From an uncultured Bacteroidales bacterium (GTDB lineage: Bacteria > Bacteroidota > Bacteroidia > Bacteroidales > Paludibacteraceae), in contig CALZHO010000021.1 of assembly GCA_945787425.1 (NCBI GenBank), positions 1-10,926 of the forward strand: DNA of 10,926 nucleotides, in the 5' to 3' direction. Of this stretch, positions 5,552-10,926 are shown piece after piece; position 1 is the first letter of the stretch, and each line of letters starts with the position of its first letter. The notes beneath the pieces were generated by a model. It saw only the letters and a list, made by a program, of their open reading frames with translations. It did not search any database and was not told the origin of the DNA. Made by a program: the position numbers and the translations under genes.

Positions 5552-5938
5552 TGTTATGAATATAATTACAAACAACGATCGCCTAAGAATATCATTACGA
5601 GGCTAACAATCTTGGTAATTCTTTATTAGCCGAAATTACAATCAACAGGTGGAATGGACATCGTGGCATGTACGAAAGCCCATATTACTATGCTTATTTT
5701 CTATTAAGTAACAAAACAGAAAAAGGAACAGCCACCGAAAGCCCACAGATGTCCCAGAGATCTCCTATCGTGCTCCCGAAACTTGTAATACTTTTTTGTG
5801 ACCCTAACGAGAAGAAGTTTAACACAATCTTGGCAACCTCAAAATACTATAATGCGGCTTAAAAATGGTAATAAGACGCAGATTTTGCGGCTAAAATCAA
5901 TCTTTTTAACCGCAAAAATGATATTTTCACACAAAATC
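5552..5938. other. Gene-free or decayed interval before the Fic gene
   Basis: No gene I can support. The plus-strand frame open from 5584 to a TAA at 5860-5862 reads EYHYEANNLGNSLLAEITINR and onward with no start codon until an ATG at 5668, and its second half looks unlike protein. ANNLGNSL resembles the beginning of the DUF2442 protein (AENLGNSS), with 19 of 22 bases shared between 5602-5623 and 3374-3395. This could be a decayed gene or chance. A large A/T-flanked hairpin (5882-5918) closes the interval. Confidence 0.4.
5882..5918. terminator. Long hairpin, possible terminator
   Basis: TTTTGCGG (5883-5890) pairs with CCGCAAAA (5910-5917), and TAAAA (5892-5896) with TTTTA (5904-5908), around the loop TCAATCT; one A-C mismatch interrupts the stem. 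No T-run follows outside the stem, so termination is possible but not certain. Confidence 0.45.
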
Positions 5939-5970
5939 CTTGCATATATCTCACAAAAATTGTAATTTTG
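5939..5970 (+). promoter_or_regulatory. Promoter of the Fic gene
   Basis: CTTG at 5939-5942, 20 bases, TAATTTTG at 5963-5970. Predicted transcription start near 5977, about 20 bases before the ATG at 5998. It overlaps, and therefore excludes, an in-frame TTG start at 5968. Confidence 0.7.
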
Positions 5971-5997
5971 CAGGCAATTATTGATACATACACAACT

Positions 5998-7278
5998 ATG
6001 TTTATTCATCAGGCGGATAATTGGACAAATTTTGTTTGGGACAAAGATAAAATCTCAGACAAACTCATGCAAGTGATGCAAGCGTTGGGCTATATGCACG
6101 GGCGATTGAGCATGCTCGGATTTGAAGAGCAACTGAAAGCCACGGCTGAAAGTATCACTGCCGAGATCGTATCTACCTCACAAATTGAAGGTATCAAGCT
6201 CAAGACCAACTCCGTCCGTTCATCCGTAGCGAGACGTTTAGGTGTGCCTGCAGACGGTGTTGCAGAAAGTATTTCGCATGATGTGGAAGGCATTGTGACT
6301 GTGGAATTGGACGCAACGCACAACTACAGCCAACCATTAACGCATGAGCGACTATTCAATTGGCATAACGAACTATTTCCTATTGACCGAAGAAAACATT
6401 ATCAAATAGATATTGGGCAATACCGCACACACGGTATGCAGGTCGTTTCTGGTAATATGGGACGCGAGCGTGTACATTATCAAGCACCTGAAGCAAAGCG
6501 CGTACCGCAAGAGATGGAGATATTCCTCAATTGGTACAACGATGAAACCATTGCCTCACCTCTAAAAGCTGCCATTGCCCATTTTTGGTTTGTATGTATC
6601 CACCCCTTTGATGATGGTAATGGACGTTTAGCGCGCGCATTGTCGGATAATCTATTGGCGCGTTTCGAGGGCAGTCAATTGCGTTATTATAGCATGTCGC
6701 ACCAGATATTAGTAGACCGCGATATGTATTATCGCGAACTAGAGTGTGCCCAACGGGGAAATGGCGATATTACTGATTGGATTATTTGGTTTCTATCTGC
6801 CTTGTTGAAAGCCATTCAGTCGTCCGATAGTGTGATTGGCAATGTGCTACAAAAGACCTATTTTTGGCAATTACATGCAGATGCGCCCTGTTCCAAACGC
6901 CAAAAAGATATATTGAACATGTACCTCAGTGGTTATGATGGCAAACTGACAGCTAAAAACTGGGCAAAACTGGCTGAAGTATCTATGGACACCGCTAACC
7001 GCGATATAGCAGATTTGGTGCAAAAGGGATTATTGCGCGCAGTACAGGGGAAAGTGCGTAATGTGGCATACCTACCTTGTTTCGAGGTAAACGATGGCAT
7101 ACCATTCGAAAATATACAATTGATTGAAGAGAATCATCATACATATATAAGCATGATGTATCAGGGCAAAGCATATCGCGAACAACTGACAGAAGGCGAC
7201 TTGCAAAGTCTCAAACAAGAGGAACGTACCCTCCGTGACTTGGCATACAAGTATTTTGCATATTTGGTTGTGATATAG
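5998..7278 (+). CDS. Fic family AMPylase with DUF4172 N-terminus and winged helix
   Basis: Cytoplasmic Fic-fold enzyme expected to transfer AMP from ATP to a protein hydroxyl group. 426 residues from the ATG at 5998. Residues 1-80 match DUF4172 (FIHQADNWTNFVWD at the start). The regulatory helix carries T60-S-Q-I-E64-G65, the (S/T)xxxE(G/N) inhibitory motif that places a glutamate in the ATP site, at the N-terminal (class II) location. The Fic core includes QIDIGQYRTHGMQV and the canonical HPFDDGNGRLAR at 202-213, with catalytic His202 and intact phosphate-binding residues, so an active but self-inhibited enzyme is predicted. Residues about 300-352 form a winged helix (LAEVSMDTANRDIADLVQKGLLRAV), suggesting DNA binding or autoregulation. 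A C-terminal tail of some 70 residues is unassigned. It has its own promoter. No separate antitoxin gene is seen, in keeping with the inhibitory motif being built in. Confidence 0.93.
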   Translation: MFIHQADNWTNFVWDKDKISDKLMQVMQALGYMHGRLSMLGFEEQLKATAESITAEIVSTSQIEGIKLKTNSVRSSVARRLGVPADGVAESISHDVEGIVTVELDATHNYSQPLTHERLFNWHNELFPIDRRKHYQIDIGQYRTHGMQVVSGNMGRERVHYQAPEAKRVPQEMEIFLNWYNDETIASPLKAAIAHFWFVCIHPFDDGNGRLARALSDNLLARFEGSQLRYYSMSHQILVDRDMYYRELECAQRGNGDITDWIIWFLSALLKAIQSSDSVIGNVLQKTYFWQLHADAPCSKRQKDILNMYLSGYDGKLTAKNWAKLAEVSMDTANRDIADLVQKGLLRAVQGKVRNVAYLPCFEVNDGIPFENIQLIEENHHTYISMMYQGKAYREQLTEGDLQSLKQEERTLRDLAYKYFAYLVVI

Positions 7279-7491
7279 CTATAGCGGCTTTTCCGCTTGC
7301 AGCATCTCCACAATATCTTTCTCAATCTTCATGGGTGTGGTGGCAGGAGCATATCGCTTAATCACGCTACCGTCGCGCGAAACGAGGAACTTCGTGAATT
7401 TCCATTTAATCTTTCTGCCAAAGCACCCCCCCAGCTTTGCTTCTTTCTTGGGGTTGCTTTCCTTCCAAAACGCAGCAAATGTATTGTTTTC
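7279..7491 (-). pseudogene. Glutathione peroxidase C-terminal remnant
   Basis: The minus strand from 7491 to the TAG at 7281-7279 encodes 70 residues ending IKWKFTKFLVSRDGSVIKRYAPATTPMKIEKDI and a short tail. This is the conserved C-terminal third of glutathione peroxidases (W-N-F-x-K-F-L-V-x-R-x-G-x-V). The usual N-terminal two thirds, with the catalytic Cys (or Sec), Gln and Trp, are absent: an in-frame TAA at 7494-7492 blocks extension and there is no start codon in place. A promoter-like TACCTTTG remains on the same strand only about 10 bases further upstream (7511-7504), so the coding sequence between promoter and C-terminus appears to have been deleted. A 7-C run at 7426-7432 lies in the remnant but keeps the frame. 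The stop codon touches the Fic stop codon with no base in between. Confidence 0.85.
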
Positions 7492-7503
7492 TTAAATCTG
7501 CTG

Positions 7504-7532
7504 CAAAGGTATAGCTTTCTCTCTATAACAAA
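7504..7532 (-). promoter_or_regulatory. Leftover promoter ahead of the peroxidase remnant
   Basis: On the minus strand TACCTTTG lies at 7511-7504, with a TTTG at 7532-7529 (spacing 17, shorter than the usual 19-20). It probably once served the peroxidase gene. If active it would now transcribe only the remnant and run antisense into the Fic gene. Confidence 0.45.
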
Positions 7533-7755
7533 CTTAAAACTAACTTAATTTTCTTTTTGTAGGCAAAAATGATGCCGTTCCTTCCGTTTTTACTTCTCCA
7601 TTCCCCGTCTTTCCGCCATGAATTACGGTAGATATACGGTAGATACACGGTAGATATACGGTAGATATACGGTAGATAAATATAGTTATACCCTATAACC
7701 ACCATGTAATATACCCTCAACATTCTCCTCTATTTGCTACTTTTTCCGTATTTTA
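7533..7755. other. Gene-free interval with an 11-base tandem array
   Basis: No gene is supported on either strand. The frame open on the minus strand across 7523-7723 just translates the tandem repeat (YIYLPYIYR...). The interval contains the array 7627-7681 and, close after it, an inverted repeat GTTATA-CCC-TATAAC (7685-7699). Confidence 0.6.
7627..7681 (+). repeat. Tandem 11-base repeat, five units
   Basis: GGTAGATATAC begins at 7627, 7649 and 7660 with identical sequence; the unit at 7638 differs by one base (GGTAGATACAC) and the last at 7671 fades out (GGTAGATAAAT). The period is exactly 11. The near-identity of units indicates recent expansion by slippage, so copy number may vary between strains. 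It ends about 75 bases before the promoter of the acyltransferase operon. Confidence 0.92.
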
Positions 7756-7787
7756 TTTGGCTATTCCAGAAAAAATCACTACCTTTG
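7756..7787 (+). promoter_or_regulatory. Promoter of the acyltransferase-DUF819-Omp85 operon
   Basis: TTTG at 7756-7759, 20 bases, TACCTTTG at 7780-7787; predicted transcription start near 7794, some 16 bases before the ATG at 7810. Confidence 0.78.
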
Positions 7788-7809
7788 CCTCGTAAAAATT
7801 CGATGTAAC

Positions 7810-8829
7810 ATGAAGCAGATACATGATGAGAATCGTGGGTATCGCATTCTCCTCCCTTTGGTGAACTGGATGTTCCGACATTCGTACCGACACATTAAAT
7901 ACGTAGGAGAGGAGAATATTCCAACCGATGGAGCGGTCATCTTTGCTCCCAATCACACCAACGCGCTGCAAGATGCGCTGGCGGTGCTTTCTATTAATTC
8001 CGAGAGAAAAGTGTTTGTCGCTCGCGCCGATATTTTCCGAAATAAAACAATCGCAAAGATTCTGAGTTGGCTAAAGATTATGCCTATCCGCCGTATGCGT
8101 GATGGCGCAAGCGAAGTGCTGAAAAACGATGAAACGGTTGAACGCGCTATTGATACTCTTCATGAGGGTGTGCCATTCTGTATTCTCCCAGAGGGTACGC
8201 ATCGCACCAAGCACTCGCTTCTGCCATTGGGTAAAGGAATCTTCCGTATTACCTTGCGTGCCAATGAGAAGTTTGGACACGAGAAGCCAATCTACATCGT
8301 ACCTGTCGGGCTGGAGTATAGCGACTGGTTCCACCTGTGGGACACGCTCGTTATCAATATTGGCAAACCTATCAATATGACGCAGTTCATCGCGGAACAT
8401 GCTGATTTAGAGCGTCCTAAACTCATCCTTGCTATGCGCGAGGAGCTCACTAATCGCATGCGTGAACAAATCCTATGGGTGCCCGATGATGAGAACTACG
8501 AGAAGAATTGGGCAGAGCTTAGCAAGAATCGTCCTGCGCACAAGAACTGGTTTCCCAAACACCGCATGCCTAAGTGGTTGTTGCTCTTGATGCTCGTACT
8601 CATGTCGCCTCTCGCATTGGTGGCTGGTGTCATCACCTTACCGCTTTGGCTTGCTTGGCTCATTATCCGTTGGGCAATCAAAGACCCTGCCTTCCACAAC
8701 TCCGTGCAGTTCGTTTGGCAACTGATTATCATCCCTCTAACGGGCTTTATCACAATGCCTTTCTGGATGTTCTTGCAAGAGTATATGTATCTTGCACGTA
8801 AATTGAATAAACCTGAAGAAACAAAATAA
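7810..8829 (+). CDS. PlsC-type 1-acylglycerol-3-phosphate acyltransferase-like protein
   Basis: Membrane-associated acyltransferase of the lysophospholipid acyltransferase superfamily, expected to move an acyl group onto glycerol 3-phosphate or a lysophospholipid on the inner leaflet of the cytoplasmic membrane. 339 residues. Motif I is NHTNALQD at 48-55 (His49 and Asp55 as the catalytic pair; five residues lie between, as in NHxNAxxD-type subfamilies, rather than four). The glycerol-phosphate site motif is LPEGTHR at 126-132, and IVPVGLEY (163-170) is motif IV. The C-terminus (about 257-325) is strongly hydrophobic, enough for two or three membrane helices, which a minimal PlsC lacks. First gene of an operon: the next start follows its stop after two bases. 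Exact substrate cannot be told from sequence, so no gene symbol is given. Confidence 0.9.
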   Translation: MKQIHDENRGYRILLPLVNWMFRHSYRHIKYVGEENIPTDGAVIFAPNHTNALQDALAVLSINSERKVFVARADIFRNKTIAKILSWLKIMPIRRMRDGASEVLKNDETVERAIDTLHEGVPFCILPEGTHRTKHSLLPLGKGIFRITLRANEKFGHEKPIYIVPVGLEYSDWFHLWDTLVINIGKPINMTQFIAEHADLERPKLILAMREELTNRMREQILWVPDDENYEKNWAELSKNRPAHKNWFPKHRMPKWLLLLMLVLMSPLALVAGVITLPLWLAWLIIRWAIKDPAFHNSVQFVWQLIIIPLTGFITMPFWMFLQEYMYLARKLNKPEETK

Positions 8830-8831
8830 TC

Positions 8832-10007
8832 ATGACAAAAGTTTACATTATTTTAGCATGTTATGTGCTTGCACCTCTGTTGATTATAGAGGGTTTTAAG
8901 CGTTGGACAATCGTGCAAAAGATTGGTACTGTAGTACTTGCATACGCAGTGGGCATCATTGCTTCGCTCTGTGGTGTATTCCATTTTCAAGATCCTGAAG
9001 TAGCAGTGTCCTTCAGCAAAATGCAATCTATGATGATGAATGTGGCAGTGCCTCTGGCTATTCCATTGATGCTGTTCAACTGCGACTTTAAGTTGTGGAC
9101 CAAAGCCCTGCCTAAAACTGCTTGGGCACTCGCAGGTGGTATGCTTGCGGTGCTCGTGTCCGTAGTGTCGGGCTATTTCATCTTCCGCAACCATATTCCT
9201 GAGCCAGCCAGAGTGTCGGGTATGATGACAGGTATCTATACGGGTGGGACAATGAACTTCAACGCACTTGGTGCATCGCTCGGTGTGGACAAATCCGTAA
9301 TGGCTATTGTGCTTGCTTTTGAGATGGTAATCACTACACCTTATATATTCTTCCTACTCGGTGGTGGCTACAAGATCTTCCGCAAACTTCTGCCTTTCAA
9401 GGATATAACCCACAAGGGTCGTACCGATGAAGAGAACGTAGAGACTGCTGATGTGGAGAACTACCACGGCATGCTGGAGAAGAAAAACTTCTGGGGCATG
9501 CTCAAAGGTTTGGGCTTGAGTGTTCTCTTCCTTGCTATAGGTGCAGGTCTGGCATTACTCATCACAGGCACACTCAACGAACTGGTTGTTATCCTCACTA
9601 TCACCACTTTGGCGATTATCGCCTCTTTCTTCAAGAAGGTGCGCGAGTTGCCTAAGACCTTCGAACTGGGAATGTTCTTCATCTTGGTTTTCAGCGTGAT
9701 AGTAGCGTCTATGTTCGACATCAATAGTGTAAATGGTGCTTCACTCTATATCGGTGGCTTTGTGCTATGGATTATGTTCATGTCTATGGCACTGCACTTG
9801 ATTTTCTGCCGAATTGCTAAAGTCAGTGGCGACCTTTTCTGCGTGAGCCAAGTAGGATTGCTCTGCTCACCTCCATTCGTGCCACCTATTGTAGGCGCAA
9901 TGAAGAATAAGAAAGTCCTCATTTCGGGTATTGTAGTTGGACTGGTCGGCTATGCCGCTGGTACCTACCTCGGTGCGTTACTCGCTTGGATATTGGGCGG
10001 TATTTAG
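8832..10007 (+). CDS. DUF819 family integral membrane protein
   Basis: 391 residues, nearly all membrane helices, probably ten or so, in two halves divided by a charged cytoplasmic-type loop at about 188-219 (KDITHKGRTDEENVETADVEN). The motif GMMTGIYTGGTMNFNALG (130-147) is the DUF819 (YjcL-like) glycine/asparagine signature in the middle of a helix pair, reminiscent of substrate-binding re-entrant loops in secondary transporters. Another conserved part is near the end: VSQVGLLCSPPFVPPIVGA. Family members are putative transporters with no agreed substrate; I cannot assign one. The start codon lies two bases after the acyltransferase stop, so the two are co-translated. The stop codon is inside the repeat element at 10003-10053. 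Confidence 0.87.
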   Translation: MTKVYIILACYVLAPLLIIEGFKRWTIVQKIGTVVLAYAVGIIASLCGVFHFQDPEVAVSFSKMQSMMMNVAVPLAIPLMLFNCDFKLWTKALPKTAWALAGGMLAVLVSVVSGYFIFRNHIPEPARVSGMMTGIYTGGTMNFNALGASLGVDKSVMAIVLAFEMVITTPYIFFLLGGGYKIFRKLLPFKDITHKGRTDEENVETADVENYHGMLEKKNFWGMLKGLGLSVLFLAIGAGLALLITGTLNELVVILTITTLAIIASFFKKVRELPKTFELGMFFILVFSVIVASMFDINSVNGASLYIGGFVLWIMFMSMALHLIFCRIAKVSGDLFCVSQVGLLCSPPFVPPIVGAMKNKKVLISGIVVGLVGYAAGTYLGALLAWILGGI

Positions 10008-10053
10008 TGTTTAGTGAACGCTCGCAGAGCGAGCTACTGTTTAGTGTTTAGAG
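10003..10053 (+). repeat. Hairpin flanked by paired TTTAGTG repeats
   Basis: TTTAGTG occurs twice in tandem at 10003-10016, then a perfect hairpin GCTCGC (10020-10025)-AGA-GCGAGC (10029-10034), then TTTAGTG TTTAGAG at 10040-10053. The arrangement is symmetrical about the hairpin. No T-run follows, so it does not look like a terminator. It fills nearly all of the gap between the DUF819 gene and the next. Confidence 0.75.
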
Positions 10054-10062
10054 ACAAAGAAT

Positions 10063-10926
10063 ATGAAACGAACTATTATATTGATACTTACAGCTTTATT
10101 GACATTGTCAATGCAAGCAGCCAAGAAGGAGAAAGTCCAACAAGTGGACTCGCTCGGTCGCAAGATTAAGACAGGTTGGAACTTCGGCATATTGCCATCT
10201 GTGGCTTTTGATGCAGACTTGGGTTTCCAAGGCGGTGCTCTGACCAATATCTATTACTATGGCGATGGTTCGCAGTACCCTGAGTATATCCACTCGCTTT
10301 ATGCAGAGGCGGCTTATACCACCAAGAACTATGGTATCTTCCGCGTGAACTATGATAGCAAGTACTTGATTCCCAAGCACCGTCTGACCCTTGATGCTAC
10401 TTATCAACCAGACGCTATGTGCGATTTCTATGGTTTCAATGGCTATCAGTCGGTTTATAACCAAGATTTCCACAAGTGGAAGAAAGACCCTGCTAAGATG
10501 GGGGTGCTTGAGGACTACCAATCGCGCGCGTTCTATAAATATAAACGCGACCTTTTCCGCTTTGCTGCCGACATAGAGGGTACTATTTGGAAAAATATCA
10601 AGTGGAATGCAGGTCTTGGTGTGCTCGGCTACATGATTGACGAATGCGATATTGACATGCTCAATGGCAAGAAGAATGTCTATGACCCTGCTATCGACCG
10701 CTATGCACAAAAAGCGATGGATAAGAACATCGAGGGGATGTATGAGAAATACGTGAAATGGGGTATCATTGACAAGAATGAGGCACTCGGCGGTTGGCAC
10801 CCATACTTACGTTTGGGCTTGACTTACGACAGCCGCGATCAACGCACCTGCCCAACCAAAGGTATCTATACAGATGCGTTCTTCACTTATACGGCAGCCT
10901 TCAATGCTAAGTACGGTCAGCAAGCT
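10063..10926 (+). CDS. Omp85/BamA-type outer-membrane barrel protein, cut by window edge
   Basis: 288 codons from the ATG at 10063 to the right edge with no stop. MKRTIILILTALLTLSMQAA is a signal peptide. Barrel-like alternating strands begin almost at once (GWNFGILPSVAFDADLGFQGGALTNIYYYGDG, 38-69), so there is no room for POTRA domains. The segment YLRLGLTYDSRDQRTCPTKGIYTDAFFTY (248-276) matches the surface-antigen D15/Omp85 barrel signature (x-x-D-x-R-D-x-x-x-P-T-x-G-x-x). A long charged insertion (about 135-245, with MLNGKKNVYDPAIDRY and KWGIIDKNEA) is probably an extracellular loop or plug. The protein is likely in the outer membrane, as a small Omp85-family pore or assembly factor. It is probably the third gene of the acyltransferase operon, 55 bases after DUF819 with no promoter between. 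Family level is fairly sure; exact role is not. Confidence 0.8.
   Translation, partial: MKRTIILILTALLTLSMQAAKKEKVQQVDSLGRKIKTGWNFGILPSVAFDADLGFQGGALTNIYYYGDGSQYPEYIHSLYAEAAYTTKNYGIFRVNYDSKYLIPKHRLTLDATYQPDAMCDFYGFNGYQSVYNQDFHKWKKDPAKMGVLEDYQSRAFYKYKRDLFRFAADIEGTIWKNIKWNAGLGVLGYMIDECDIDMLNGKKNVYDPAIDRYAQKAMDKNIEGMYEKYVKWGIIDKNEALGGWHPYLRLGLTYDSRDQRTCPTKGIYTDAFFTYTAAFNAKYGQQA

Noticed and set aside
5968..5997. TTG start that would add ten codons to the Fic protein
   Set aside because: It lies inside the -7 promoter box, before the predicted transcription start; the ATG at 5998 gives the family-typical N-terminus.
7627..7681. Repeats considered as a small CRISPR array
   Set aside because: Units are 11 bases, directly adjacent, with no spacers and no cas genes; this is a simple tandem repeat.
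8071..9194. Several 80-113 codon antisense frames within the acyltransferase and DUF819 genes
   Set aside because: Shadows of two well supported genes; no promoter boxes and no recognisable sequence.
10108..10800. 230-codon open frame on the minus strand at the right end
   Set aside because: Fully opposite the Omp85-like gene, which has a signal peptide, a barrel signature and operon context. The antisense frame has none of these.

Overview
The window looks like a chromosomal segment of a member of the Bacteroidales (Bacteroidota). Two things point there. First, genes and the tRNA are preceded by the phylum-specific promoter form, a TTTG-like -33 box, about 20 bases, then TAnnTTTG at -7, seen at least six times with exactly 20-base spacing. 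Second, starts lack Shine-Dalgarno sequences and sit behind A/T-rich leaders. Several gene families here (DUF2461, viroplasmin-type RNase H, DUF4172-Fic, DUF4160/DUF2442) are also common in that group. I cannot name a species.

Layout. Left edge (1-1376): the N-terminal two thirds of a DUF2461 protein on the minus strand, with its promoter overlapping a divergent promoter for a tRNA-Arg(CCT); rnhA follows the tRNA. Core metabolism (1426-2723): gapA with its own promoter, a hairpin in its 5' leader, strongly biased codons, and a 3' region of two hairpins followed by a perfect bidirectional terminator. Accessory stretch (2724-7800): a gene-poor region with short repeats, a two-gene DUF4160-DUF2442 module with its own promoter and terminator, a rod-shaped structured RNA (candidate 6S RNA or structured leader), an AT-rich pair encoding a lipoprotein and a secreted protein (neither recognised), about 400 bases of apparently decayed DNA, a full-length DUF4172-Fic protein, and a 5'-deleted glutathione peroxidase remnant that converges on the Fic gene with no spacing. 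Right side (7756-10926): a tight plus-strand operon encoding a PlsC-type acyltransferase, a DUF819 membrane protein and, after a repeat-hairpin element, an Omp85-type outer-membrane barrel protein that runs off the window.

How it fits together. The right-hand operon reads as an envelope unit: phospholipid acyl transfer, inner-membrane transport, outer-membrane barrel. The middle section has the marks of an accessory region (possible toxin-antitoxin-like pair, Fic AMPylase, AT-rich orphan exported proteins, pseudogene). The most interesting non-coding signals are the roughly 177-base rod RNA at 3814-3990, whose open middle carries a near-match to the host -7 promoter box in the orientation 6S promoter mimicry would need, and four separate intergenic arrays of short units repeating every 10-11 bases, one DNA helical turn.
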